Assembly: GCF_010548375.1 (NCBI RefSeq)
Contig: NZ_JAAGLY010000002.1
Location: forward strand, 885,158 to 949,157
Direction of reading: 5' to 3'
DNA length: 64,000 bases
Origin: Streptomyces sp. SID13726
Lineage (GTDB): Bacteria > Actinomycetota > Actinomycetes > Streptomycetales > Streptomycetaceae
Numbering within the stretch: position 1 is the first letter of the stretch; each line of letters begins with the position of its first letter. Positions 15,999 through 24,687 of this stretch are shown one piece after another. A program made the translations under genes and the position numbers. The notes below the pieces were generated by a model that saw only the letters and a list, made by a program, of their open reading frames with translations, searched no databases and was not told the DNA's origin.

Positions 15999-17021
15999 AT
16001 GACCCCGATCCGCGCCGAGTCCGACGCCTTCTCCGGGGCGGAGACACAGCTCTCCGCGCTGCCCCTGACCGCCTACCGGTCGGCCGTCGCCCTCGACGAG
16101 CCCTTCCTCCCGACGGCGCCCCCGGCCACAGCCGCCCAACTGGACGCCCACGTCCGCTCAGCGCTGCGCCTGCTCAGCACCGATCCGGCCGTATCCCGGC
16201 TCGGACTGCGGTCCGACTCACTGAGGCACCTCGCCGATACCGGCGCCCCCGCCGACGCCCCCGCCGGCACCTCCGCCGACGCCGCCACGGCCCGTCGCCT
16301 CCTGCGGGCCCTGCTGACCGTACGTGATCCCGGTCCGCTGCCGGAGGGAGCCGACCGGGACCTGGACGCGCTCCTCGGCGGGGAGCGGCAGCTACGCCCC
16401 GCCGTCTCGGCACTTGAACTGCCCACGATGGAAGAGGAGTTCCACGGAACGGCCTTCCGGTCCCCGGCCGAGGCAGTGCTGTGGCGGGGAGACATCACCA
16501 CGCTGGCCGCCGACGCCGTGGTCAACGCCGCCAACAGTCAACTCCTCGGCTGCTTCCGCCCGCTGCACCCGTGCATCGACAACGCGCTGCACAACGCCGC
16601 CGGATCTCGCCTGCGCGACGACTGCCACACGATCATCTCGGCGCGAGGAGCGACTGAACCCACCGGAGCGGCCAAGATCACCCGGGGCTACCACCTGCCT
16701 GCCCGTTACGTCCTGCACACCGTCGGCCCTCTCATCCACGGCCGCCCCCACTCGACCGACGCCCAGGCGCTCGCCTCCTCGTACCGGGCCTGCCTGGACC
16801 TGGCCGCCGAGGTGGAGGACATCCGCACCCTCGCCTTCTGCGCGATCAGCACCGGCGTCTTCGGCTACCCCAAGGAGGAAGCCGCATCGGTCGCACTGCG
16901 CACCGTCGCCGACTGGATCGCTGCACATCCCGGACGGTTCGACCGCGTGGTGTTCACGGTCTCCGAAGACGCCGACGAACGGGCCTACCGGAACGCCCTC
17001 GGCGTGGACGCCCCCGCCTGA
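15999..17021 (+). CDS. Zinc-type macrodomain, protein ADP-ribose hydrolase
   Basis: A 340-residue protein: a helical N-terminal region (about 1-150) and a macrodomain (about 155-335). ADP-ribose motifs are GDITTL (164-169), NAANS (177-181) and ISTGVFGYP (283-291). The loop GCFRPLHPCIDN (184-195) carries Cys185, His190 and Cys192, the zinc-binding signature of the SirTM-linked macrodomain class, which removes ADP-ribose placed by the sirtuin. GGAG precedes the ATG. With the SirTM at 12666 it would complete a reversible modification cycle. The linked sirtuin and the Cys/His loop make this call strong. Confidence 0.9.
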   Translation: MTPIRAESDAFSGAETQLSALPLTAYRSAVALDEPFLPTAPPATAAQLDAHVRSALRLLSTDPAVSRLGLRSDSLRHLADTGAPADAPAGTSADAATARRLLRALLTVRDPGPLPEGADRDLDALLGGERQLRPAVSALELPTMEEEFHGTAFRSPAEAVLWRGDITTLAADAVVNAANSQLLGCFRPLHPCIDNALHNAAGSRLRDDCHTIISARGATEPTGAAKITRGYHLPARYVLHTVGPLIHGRPHSTDAQALASSYRACLDLAAEVEDIRTLAFCAISTGVFGYPKEEAASVALRTVADWIAAHPGRFDRVVFTVSEDADERAYRNALGVDAPA

Positions 17022-17261
17022 CCCGACGCAAGCCCGAAAGCCCCCGTGGAACCCAATTCGAAACCGGCCAACATTTCGCACACCCCTCTCCCGAGCCCCC
17101 CGGGGCGAGGAGACTCGTACACAACAGCCGTTCCCTCGCGCTTCGTTACTCCCTGTCTCGCACTCGGAGAACAGCCGTCTCCGCCATCGCGGGAAGAGCC
17201 GCGAATCAGCAAGTCCAGCTTCAGGTGAGGTCGTTCGGCAGGCTACGGCGACGAATTGAAA

Positions 17262-17273
17262 CGTTCCAGAACG
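17262..17273. promoter_or_regulatory. Palindrome upstream of the carboxylesterase
   Basis: CGTTC-CA-GAACG, overlapped on the right by GAAC-GT-GTTC (17269-17278), about 60 bp before the esterase start. It may be a repressor site. Otherwise the 308-bp gap 17022-17329 shows nothing I can assign. Confidence 0.35.
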
Positions 17274-17329
17274 TGTTCGCGGAACCATCCGGAGCGCAGT
17301 GCGCTGTGCTCTGCGAAGGAGGAGGTCTG

Positions 17330-18973
17330 ATGGTGGGCTCGGAGATGAACCGCAGGGCGGTGATCGGCAGTTCGCTGTCCATGATCGCCGCGATGGGCAT
17401 GCCGTCCACGGCGCACGCGGGGCCCGCTGGGCGCACGGTCGTGGCGTCGACCCGTTACGGCAGGGTGCGCGGGAAGCGGGAGGACGGCATCGCCAAGTTC
17501 CTCGGCGTGCCGTACGCAACGCCGCCGCTGGGTGAACTCCGGTTCAGGGCCCCGAAACCGCTCACGAGATGGACCGGCGTACGCGACACGGTGAGCTTTC
17601 CCAGCCCGGCGTTCCAGGTGCCGGGCGCAGAGATGGGGCCGGGCGGCAACGGCCGGATGCCCGAGCCTTCCGAGGACTGCCTCTACCTCAACATCTGGAC
17701 TCCCGGCGCCGATCGCCGGCGGCGGCCCGTGATGTTCTACAACCACGGCGGCGGCTACATGATCGGTTCCGGCTCCGCCACCGGACAGGACGGCACCCAC
17801 CTGGCGCGGCTCTACGACGTCGTCGTGGTCGAGTCCAACCACCGGCTGGGCCTGCTGGGTTACCTCTTCCTGGGCGATCTCACCGACGGCGACTACGCGG
17901 CCAACCAGGGGATGCTGGACATCCTGGCCGCGCTGCGCTGGACCCGGGAGAACATCGAGAACTTCGGCGGCGACCCCGACAACGTCATGGTCTGGGGCGA
18001 GAGCGGCGGCGGCGCCAAGACCGCGGCCGTGTACACGATGCCGGCCGCCGTGCCGCTGTTCCGCAAGGCCTCGATCGAGAGCGCCGCACCGCTGCGCTTC
18101 CCCACCCGCGACGGTGCCACCGCCCGGGCCAGACGCACGCTGGAGTTACTGGGACTGACCACGGCGGACATTCCCCGGCTCCACGACATCCCGGCGGCAA
18201 GGCTCCTGGAGATCCAGCAGTCCGAGGCCGCCAACGGCGCCCCGCCCTGGGGCGACCCCGGCCCCCTCCCCGGCTTCGGCGCCTTCGTCGACGGCACCGT
18301 CATCCCACGACACCCCTTCGCCGACGGCGCCGCGCCCTTCTCCGCGAACAAGCCGCTGATGTGCGGCACTTGCCGCGACGAGACGGTGTTCTTCAGCCTC
18401 TTCGGGCCGCCCGACATCTTCAACATCGACGAGGCCGGACTGCGCTCCAGGCTCAGCAGCACCTACCAGGGCGCCGAACTCGACGAGATCATCCGCACCT
18501 TCCATGCCTCGCGGCCCGGTGCGACGCCCGCCCAGCTCTACTTCGCGATCACCACCTCACCCATCTGGCGCGACGCGATCAAAATCGCGGAGGCCAAACG
18601 CGCGCAGCACGCCGCGCCCGTGTTCATGTATCAACTCGCCTACCCGAGCCCGACCTTGGTGCCCGGCACCGACTTCCCCATCGGCTCGCCCCACGCGTCG
18701 GACATCCCCCTGAAGTTCGCCAACACCGACAAGGACCCCGGCTCCATCCTCAACTCGGACCAGTCACCGCAACGGCTGGCAACCGCACGGCACATGAGCG
18801 AACTGTGGGCCGCCTTCGCCCACACGAGCCGCCCCACGGCGGCCGGTGTGCCCAGCTGGCCCGCCTACACCCTGCCTGACCGCGCCACGATGTGGCTCGA
18901 CGCCAGGTGCCGGATCGTCAATGATCCGGACAGGAACGAGAGACTGTTCTGGGAGAACCGCAGCCGAGCCTGA
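17330..18973 (+). CDS. Secreted type-B carboxylesterase
   Basis: A 547-residue alpha/beta hydrolase of the carboxylesterase B family. An N-terminal export signal (NRRAVIGSSLSM then AHAG; Tat-like twin Arg at 8-9) precedes the mature enzyme. KFLGVPYATPPLGELRF and SEDCLYLNIWTP are family hallmarks, HGGGY is the oxyanion hole, and GESGGG holds the catalytic Ser. The acid is likely the Glu in CRDETVFF and the base the His in GSPHASDIP. GAAGGAGGAGG precedes the ATG. It probably hydrolyses esters outside the cell; the substrate is unknown. Confidence 0.9.
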   Translation: MVGSEMNRRAVIGSSLSMIAAMGMPSTAHAGPAGRTVVASTRYGRVRGKREDGIAKFLGVPYATPPLGELRFRAPKPLTRWTGVRDTVSFPSPAFQVPGAEMGPGGNGRMPEPSEDCLYLNIWTPGADRRRRPVMFYNHGGGYMIGSGSATGQDGTHLARLYDVVVVESNHRLGLLGYLFLGDLTDGDYAANQGMLDILAALRWTRENIENFGGDPDNVMVWGESGGGAKTAAVYTMPAAVPLFRKASIESAAPLRFPTRDGATARARRTLELLGLTTADIPRLHDIPAARLLEIQQSEAANGAPPWGDPGPLPGFGAFVDGTVIPRHPFADGAAPFSANKPLMCGTCRDETVFFSLFGPPDIFNIDEAGLRSRLSSTYQGAELDEIIRTFHASRPGATPAQLYFAITTSPIWRDAIKIAEAKRAQHAAPVFMYQLAYPSPTLVPGTDFPIGSPHASDIPLKFANTDKDPGSILNSDQSPQRLATARHMSELWAAFAHTSRPTAAGVPSWPAYTLPDRATMWLDARCRIVNDPDRNERLFWENRSRA

Positions 18974-19072
18974 ACTCGCAGAGCCGCACAGCCGTGTTCT
19001 TCGGGGCATGAGGGCGAGCACCGATGCGAAGGGCCAGGGCGCCGCAGGCGTACTTCGGCGTCCTGTTGCCGG

Positions 19073-20185
19073 TCAGGTGACAGGACCGTGTTCGACCGTG
19101 ACGGGCACCACGAGCCCGGTCACATCCCATACGCGTACCGTCTTGTCGTTGCCGCCGGTGACGGCGACGGGCCGGCCATCCACCACCGCCGTAGCCACTC
19201 CCCAGACCATGCCCTTGTGACCTTCCAGTTCACCGATCAGCCGTCCCGCAAGCAGGTCCCACATCCGTACCGCCCCATCCCCACTGCCCACCAGGGCAAT
19301 AAGACGGCTTCCCACCACCGCTGTCGTCACCGCGCCCACCTCGGAGTGCACGTCCAGTGTCTCGGCCGCGGGCTGACCGGTGGCCAGGTCCCACACTCGT
19401 ACCGTCCCGTCAAGGTCCCCGGTGACGGCGACGGCACGACCACCGACCACGGCTGTCGCCGCGGCGCGTACCTCGCCGGTGTGACCTGCCAGCGGCTCAC
19501 CGATCTGCGTCCGGTCGGTCAAATCCCATACGCGTACGGTCTTGTCGTTGCCGCCGGTGACAGCGACGGGCCGGCCGGCCACCACGGCTGCGGCCACTGC
19601 CTCCACCCCGTCGGTGTGACCTGCCAGGGGCTCGCCGAGCTGTTCCCGGCCGGCCAGGTCCCACAGCCGTACGGCGCCATCGGCGTGCCCCGTGACGGCA
19701 ACGGGGCGCCCGTCCACCACAGTCGTCGCCGCCGCGCACACGCCGACGGTGCCTTGATCCAGTGGCTCACCGATATGCCGGCCGGTGGCCAGGTCCCACA
19801 TCTGGAGGAGGTTGCTGCCGCCGCCGGACAGGGCGACGGGACGACCGTCGACCACCGCTGTCGCCACCGACCACACTTCGCCGTCGCGGATCAAGCCGTT
19901 GTGGCCCACCAGGGGTCCACCCACCGGTAGGCCGTCGCCAAGGTCCCAGATGCGGACCGTCTCGTCCTGGCCGCCGGTGACAGCGACGGGCCGACCGTCC
20001 ACCACGGCGGTGGCCAGCGACCAGACTCCGTGTTCGTGGCCGGTCAGGGTGAAACGGAGTCGGGAAGGCACATCAGTACGCGGACTACCGGACATGAGCG
20101 AGATGATAGAGCTGCCGTTCCTGTGGCCGAGGCTGCCCCAGTCGTCCGACGCGGCACGAAGCCGCTCCCCGGCTGACTGAAGCAC
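19073..20185 (-). CDS. WD40-repeat beta-propeller protein
   Basis: A 370-residue protein made almost entirely of about seven WD40-like blades of roughly 45 residues. Most contain a near-identical core (AVVDGRPVAVTGG, then DKTVRVWDL). The strong likeness between blades, at DNA level too, suggests recent repeat amplification. The GTG at 20185 has GAGGGGGG at a good distance; an ATG at 20095 is an alternative. No enzymatic or membrane domain remains, whereas many actinobacterial relatives carry an NTPase, peptidase or kinase at the N-terminus. It may be a scaffold or the C-terminal part of a once larger protein. Confidence 0.7.
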   Translation of the reverse strand: MLQSAGERLRAASDDWGSLGHRNGSSIISLMSGSPRTDVPSRLRFTLTGHEHGVWSLATAVVDGRPVAVTGGQDETVRIWDLGDGLPVGGPLVGHNGLIRDGEVWSVATAVVDGRPVALSGGGSNLLQMWDLATGRHIGEPLDQGTVGVCAAATTVVDGRPVAVTGHADGAVRLWDLAGREQLGEPLAGHTDGVEAVAAAVVAGRPVAVTGGNDKTVRVWDLTDRTQIGEPLAGHTGEVRAAATAVVGGRAVAVTGDLDGTVRVWDLATGQPAAETLDVHSEVGAVTTAVVGSRLIALVGSGDGAVRMWDLLAGRLIGELEGHKGMVWGVATAVVDGRPVAVTGGNDKTVRVWDVTGLVVPVTVEHGPVT

Positions 20186-20249
20186 TCGGTCACGCCCCCC
20201 CTCGCGAGACGCGTCGGCGCGCGGACCCGTCAGCCCGCGCGCCGAACGG

Positions 20250-20628
20250 TCAGGCGTCCAGCTGGAGTTGGGCGAGTTCAGTCTCGAGGTCGGCCATGGC
20301 CTCGCCGCCCGCCATGAGGTCGGTGACCTCCTCACGGGTGCGCTCGCCCTTGCAGAAGTCGTCGGCCTTCTGTCCGCGGATCAGGACGGCGAAGTGCTCG
20401 CCGACCATCATCGCGTGCCGGACGTTGTGGGTGACCAGGATGACCGCGACGCCCTTGGCGCGGGCCTGCATGACGATCCGCAGGACGTGCGCGGCCTCCT
20501 TGACGCCGAGGGCGGCCGTAGGCGCGTCCAGGATGAGGACGTTGGCGCCGAAGCAGACCGCGCGGGCGATGGCCAGGGCCTGGCGCTCGCCGCCGGAGAG
20601 GCTGCCCACCAGGCGGTTGGACCCCTCC
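20250..20628 (-). pseudogene. Truncated sugar ABC transporter ATPase (C-terminal half)
   Basis: The translation starts inside the ATPase with SLSGGERQALAIARAV (signature motif), then VLILDAPTAALGVKE (Walker B) and VILVTHNVRHAM (H-loop), and ends normally at 20250. Walker A and everything before it are missing. At about 20625 the similarity breaks and a sugar-isomerase fragment begins on the opposite strand. It matches the monosaccharide (ribose/xylose-type) importer ATPases. Confidence 0.8.
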
Positions 20629-21024
20629 CACCTGATGCGGCAGGGCATGGACGTCATCGCGTCCATCAAGTGGCTGGGCCCGCTGGTCCTCCACGCGGCG
20701 GCGAAGGACGCGACGCTCTGCCGGGGCGCCGACATCCGCGGTGTCCTCGACACCTCCTTCGCCCGTGTGCCCGCCGACGCGGACGGCAAGGTGCCCACGG
20801 GCTACGGCTTCTGGTGCAACTCCTGGCCCGAGAACCCGGCCTGGAAGTTCGTCGCCGTCGGGGCGGGCAGCGAGGTCCCGTTCTGGACCGAGTTCCTGCG
20901 GGCCCTCGCGGAGGTCGACCCCGGCATGGCGGTCAACATCGAGCACGAGGACGCCGCCTACTCCCGGACGGAGGGGCTCGCCCTGGCCGCGAAGAACCTC
21001 CACAGCGCGGCGGCTGCTCTGTAA
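20626..21024 (+). pseudogene. Truncated sugar phosphate isomerase/epimerase (C-terminal part)
   Basis: Codes for the end of a xylose-isomerase-like TIM barrel: IKWLGPLVLHAAAKDA, FWTEFLRALAEVDPGM and NIEHEDAAYSR (a metal-ligand strand). The N-terminal half is missing and no start fits. In many streptomycetes this type of isomerase and the ABC ATPase beside it belong to one sugar operon. Here their broken ends are joined head to head, as left by an inversion with deletion. Confidence 0.8.
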
Positions 21025-21032
21025 CACCCTTG

Positions 21033-21067
21033 GCGGGGCCCAGGGGTTCACCCTCCCCGGGCCCCGC
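21033..21067. terminator. Bidirectional hairpin terminator
   Basis: A 9-bp perfect stem GCGGGGCCC / GGGCCCCGC with additional GGGG-CCCC pairing inside, between the isomerase remnant (plus) and the amylase stop (minus). Confidence 0.75.
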
Positions 21068-21084
21068 AGGGCGCTGCTCGGGAC

Positions 21085-24063
21085 CTACTTCAGATAGGGA
21101 CCGTCGGCCCCGATCTTCCCGGGTCCGTTCAGCACGTACACCCGCAGGTTGCCCTTGCCCGGCGCCGCCACGGAGAGGGTGCCGTTGGACACGGTCCTCA
21201 CGTCACCGGTGACGGCGTCCCGGTAAGTGCCGTTCGGGACACCGGTGTAGGTGGCGTTTCCGGAGACGGTGACGAGGGCGAAGCTGTCCGTGCTCCCGCT
21301 GGTGTAGCGGCGCTTGAACGCCATCGAGCCGCTGATGCCGTCGGTCGAGTACTGGCCCAGCTGGAGGGCCGGGACGGCACGGCGGATCTGGTTCAGCCGC
21401 TGGAGGTGCTTCACGAGCGGCTGCGCCAGGGTGGTGGCCACCTCGCCGGACGCCGAGTCCGCCGTACCGAACTGCGAGGCGGTGACGGTGCCTTGGAGGT
21501 GGTCGCCGTAGTACGCGCGTCCGGTGGAGGCGAGCGGGCAGGTCGGGCCGCAGTCGATCTGCTTGCCCTTCTGGAACTCGATCTCCGAGCCGTAGTACAG
21601 GGTGGGGATGCCGCGGAACGTCCACATCAGGGACATATTCTCGGCCCAGGCGTCGGTGCCGCCGGTGTAGCGGGTGCTCGACTTGTTGGGGCCGTAGTCG
21701 TGGCTGTCGACGTAGACGACGTTGTACGTGGCGTCGTTGACGCTGTCGTCGGAGTCCTTGCCGTTGCTGTAGGCGTTCTGCGCGTCGCTGAAGTTCATGT
21801 GCATGCGCATGTCGATGATGTTCATCCCGGAGAACTGGCTGCGGTCCGGGGTGTGGTAGCTGTTGCCGTTCAGGAAGGCGTTGGTCGAGGTCGGCTGGTT
21901 GCCGGTGCCGAGGTTGTTCTCGTAGGTGAACTGCTCGAGGGCGGCCGTCTCGTCGTCGGCGCTGTACTCCTTGCGCTCCTTCCAGGTGAAGAACTGCGCG
22001 GAGTGGTTCACCGAGCCGCGGTTCCACTTGTCGTTGACGAAGGCGCCGACCTCGCCGAAGACGAAGAAGTTCTGGGCGGCCGTGGTGCCGAACTTCTGGG
22101 TGACGCGGTCGTAGATGGCGGGCAGGAAGCGGCGGTTCCAGGTGACGCGCGGGATGTGTACGGCCGTATCGACGCGGAAGCCGTCCACGCCCATGTCGAT
22201 GTACTTGTCGTAGGCGCCGATCAGGTAGTTCTGGACCGGCGTCGACTCGGTGTCGAAGTCGGCGAGGTCCTCGTGGAGCCAGCAGGAGCGGGAGTCCTCG
22301 CCCTCCCAGTTGCCGATCCAGCACTGGTGGTAGTACGCCTTGGGGAACATGCCCGAAGTGGGGCTCGGCCACTGGCAGTTGTAGAGCGTGTAGCCCTCGG
22401 CGCTCTTGCCGCCGGTCGGCTTGCCCCAGTTGACGCAGGTGTTGCCGGTGGGCTCGGCTGTGGACCACAGGTCGCCGTTGTAGTACGACTTCCCGGACTT
22501 GGGCTCGACGGTCAGGCCGTCGTACTCGAAGCCCTCGTTCCTCTCGTCGTAGTACCAGCTCCACTGGGAGTCGCGGACGCCGTAGACGGTGGGGGTGTAC
22601 AGGCCCTTGGCGCCCCAGCGGGAGCTGTGGTTGTAGACGACGTCCTGGTAGATCTTCATGCCCTTGGCGTGGGCCGCGTTGATGAGGTCCTGGTAGGTGG
22701 CGCCGACTGACTCCAGGCGCGGGTCGACCTTATAGAAGTCGTATCCGTGGTAGCCGTGGTAGTCGTAGTCCGAGCGGTTGAGGACGACCGGGGTGATCCA
22801 GACCGCGGAGAAGCCGAGCGCCTTGATGTAGTCGAGCTTCTCGACCAGGCCCTTGAAGTCGCCCCGGAACATGGGGTCGTTGTTCGCCGCGTTGCCGGAC
22901 TTGGTGTGCTGGCTGCCGCCGCGGTCGTTGGAGGTGTCGCCGTCGTAGAAGCGGGCGGTGAGGACGAAGTAGATGGGGTCCTTGCGGGGGTCCGTGCCGA
23001 GCGGGGTGCCTGCGGCGGGTGCGGGGGCCGCGGTGCCGGTGGTCGCCGTCGCCGCGGCGGAGGCGGGCGAGGTGTTCCCGGCGGCGTCGACCGCCTTCAC
23101 GGTGTAGGTGTAGGTGGTCTTCTCCTCAAGTCCCGTGTCTGAGTACACGGTTGAGCCGACGTCCGTGACGACCGTGCCCTTGGTGCCGCCGGTGCGGGTG
23201 ACCTGGTACTTGGTCACGGCCTTGTTGTCGGTGGCCGCGTCCCAACTCACCACGATGGACGTGTCGGTGGCGCTCGCGGTGACCTTGGCCGGTGCGGTGG
23301 GCGCCTCGGTGTCGGGTGCCTCGGTGGCGCACGGGTCGGTGGCGCCGGTGGTGACCGCCTTGTCCTTCACGGTCGTCGTGCCGGTCGGGATCGTGTAGTC
23401 GGCGCTGTTGTTGTTGTCCCAGACGCCGTTGCCGTTGTTGAAGGCGGCCTTGAGGGAGGTGGCGGTGCCGATGTCGAGGGTCTTCTTCCACCAGCCGGTG
23501 CAAGCTGACTCCATGCCGAGGCCGGGGACGGTGGTCCAGGAGCCGCCCGTCGGCGCGTAGTGGATGTTGGCCGTGGTCCAGCCGGAGGTGGCGGTCGAGT
23601 AGTAGACGGTGGCCTGGTTGCCGCTGCCCGTGCCGGTGTCGGCGCACGGGTCGCTGTGGGAGATGACGCCGTCCTTGACGGTGATGGTGCCGGTGCCCAG
23701 CGCGTAGTTGCTGCCGCCGTTGTTGTCCCAGGTGCCGCTGCCGTTGTTGAAGGTGGCCTGGAGTCCGGTGGCCGAGCCGAGGTCGACGGTCCTCTTCACC
23801 CAGTCCGTGCAGGCGCTCTCCATCAGCGTGCCGGGGACGGTCGTCCAGGAGCCGCCGTCCGGGGCGTAGTGCAGATAGGTCGACGGCCAGTTCTTGGTCT
23901 TCGTGTAGTAGAAGACCGTCGCCGTGTTCGCCGAGTCGGCCACCGGCTGAAGGCCGACCTCGGCTTCCGCGCCCGGTGTTGAGGACAGCAGCCCGAACAG
24001 TCCGGTCGCCGCCACGAACGCCACGAGGGGGCGTCGTGGCCGGCGCGGGGGTGCAGATCTCAT
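21085..24063 (-). CDS. Secreted modular GH13 alpha-amylase
   Basis: A 992-residue exported enzyme. Order: signal peptide (1 to about 35, twin Arg pairs then a hydrophobic stretch and AEAE), two related starch-binding modules of the CBM25/26 type (about 45-140 and 148-245, each with YYxT, HYAPxGGSWTTVPG and FNNGxGxWDNN), a fibronectin type III domain (about 255-345), and a GH13 catalytic barrel (about 365-900). Region motifs are DVVYNHS, GVDGFRVDTAVH (nucleophile Asp), FGEVGAF (acid Glu) and YVDSHD. It would degrade extracellular starch. GGAG precedes the ATG. Four CTTKCAG-type motifs upstream suggest MalR/Reg1 repression and maltodextrin induction. Confidence 0.93.
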   Translation of the reverse strand: MRSAPPRRPRRPLVAFVAATGLFGLLSSTPGAEAEVGLQPVADSANTATVFYYTKTKNWPSTYLHYAPDGGSWTTVPGTLMESACTDWVKRTVDLGSATGLQATFNNGSGTWDNNGGSNYALGTGTITVKDGVISHSDPCADTGTGSGNQATVYYSTATSGWTTANIHYAPTGGSWTTVPGLGMESACTGWWKKTLDIGTATSLKAAFNNGNGVWDNNNSADYTIPTGTTTVKDKAVTTGATDPCATEAPDTEAPTAPAKVTASATDTSIVVSWDAATDNKAVTKYQVTRTGGTKGTVVTDVGSTVYSDTGLEEKTTYTYTVKAVDAAGNTSPASAAATATTGTAAPAPAAGTPLGTDPRKDPIYFVLTARFYDGDTSNDRGGSQHTKSGNAANNDPMFRGDFKGLVEKLDYIKALGFSAVWITPVVLNRSDYDYHGYHGYDFYKVDPRLESVGATYQDLINAAHAKGMKIYQDVVYNHSSRWGAKGLYTPTVYGVRDSQWSWYYDERNEGFEYDGLTVEPKSGKSYYNGDLWSTAEPTGNTCVNWGKPTGGKSAEGYTLYNCQWPSPTSGMFPKAYYHQCWIGNWEGEDSRSCWLHEDLADFDTESTPVQNYLIGAYDKYIDMGVDGFRVDTAVHIPRVTWNRRFLPAIYDRVTQKFGTTAAQNFFVFGEVGAFVNDKWNRGSVNHSAQFFTWKERKEYSADDETAALEQFTYENNLGTGNQPTSTNAFLNGNSYHTPDRSQFSGMNIIDMRMHMNFSDAQNAYSNGKDSDDSVNDATYNVVYVDSHDYGPNKSSTRYTGGTDAWAENMSLMWTFRGIPTLYYGSEIEFQKGKQIDCGPTCPLASTGRAYYGDHLQGTVTASQFGTADSASGEVATTLAQPLVKHLQRLNQIRRAVPALQLGQYSTDGISGSMAFKRRYTSGSTDSFALVTVSGNATYTGVPNGTYRDAVTGDVRTVSNGTLSVAAPGKGNLRVYVLNGPGKIGADGPYLK

Positions 24064-24106
24064 GGCGACTCCAATACGGGGCGTGTCCCGGGTGGTTCGA
24101 GCGTCC

Positions 24107-24145
24107 CTGCAAGACCAGCCGGAAAGTTCCTGAAAGTTCTTGCAG
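24107..24145 (-). promoter_or_regulatory. MalR/Reg1-like operator of the amylase gene
   Basis: On the amylase strand, four heptamers occur in a row: CTGCAAG (24145-24139), CTTTCAG (24136-24130), CTTTCCG (24126-24120, one change) and CTTGCAG (24113-24107). The streptomycete amylase repressor Reg1/MalR is known to bind repeated CTTKCAG motifs or their complement. The site begins 44 bp upstream of the start codon. Confidence 0.75.
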
Positions 24146-24195
24146 CGCGGAAGCTACAGGGACATGACAGCCACGTAAAGGGTTCGGAGCCACGC

Positions 24196-24242
24196 AGGGC
24201 CCATCCGGACGGGCTGTCGCCGCGTCGTTCCGGATGGGCCCT
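24196..24242. terminator. Strong hairpin terminator
   Basis: A perfect 14-bp stem AGGGCCCATCCGGA / TCCGGATGGGCCCT with a 19-base loop, 36 bp after the stop of the small gene at 24278. It also shields the amylase promoter. Confidence 0.8.
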
Positions 24243-24284
24243 CGCCGCGTCACTCCCGACGTGTCACTCCCGACGTGTCACTCC
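24243..24284. repeat. Three tandem 14-bp units
   Basis: Three 14-bp units, the last two identical (CGACGTGTCACTCC), spanning the stop codon of the gene ending at 24278 and running into the terminator. Confidence 0.8.
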
Positions 24285-24613
24285 GGGTGCGCCACCGCCG
24301 CCTTCTGCAGTTCCACGGCCGCCAGCAGGCTCAGCCCGGGCTCCGCCTTGCGCAGGGCCTTCACCGCCGCGACCGAGGTGACGTCACCCGTGAAGCCGAC
24401 GGCGGCCAGCCGGGAGCGGACCCAGCGGGCGCGCAGTTCGGCCTCGGTGGCGGCGGCGGTGGATTCGACGAGCGCGACGGCCCGCTCCAGTCCCGCGCGT
24501 TCCTCGGGCGAGGCCTCGGCCAGCGCCTGCCGCAGGGTCGCCGTGACCACGTCCGCGTCCCGGATCGTCAGCACGTAGTCGTTCTTCTTGTTCAGTCCCA
24601 TGATTCCTGGCAT
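24278..24613 (-). CDS. Conserved small hypothetical protein
   Basis: A 111-residue, mostly helical soluble protein (GLNKKNDYVLTIRDADVVT at the start; ERAGLERAVALVESTAAATE in the middle). I do not recognise a named domain. AGGATGG precedes the ATG at 24613; two further in-frame ATGs upstream (24622, 24634) lack a ribosome site. It lies downstream of a TetR gene on the same strand with a 74-bp gap and could be its co-transcribed partner. Confidence 0.65.
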   Translation of the reverse strand: MPGIMGLNKKNDYVLTIRDADVVTATLRQALAEASPEERAGLERAVALVESTAAATEAELRARWVRSRLAAVGFTGDVTSVAAVKALRKAEPGLSLLAAVELQKAAVAHPE

Positions 24614-24687
24614 GCGAGCCATCCTGACGTGCATGTTCTTTGCACGCCAACCGACTTGAGCCAGCTCAGAGGCTCGGCCCCAAGACC

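Noticed and set aside
11579..17021. A polyketide or secondary-metabolite cluster, because of the SnoaL-like protein
   Set aside because: No synthase, cyclase set or tailoring enzymes are present; the sirtuin and macrodomain give a better explanation.
24243..24284. Iteron-type origin or operator
   Set aside because: Only three 14-bp units, overlapping a stop codon and a terminator, with no replication gene nearby.
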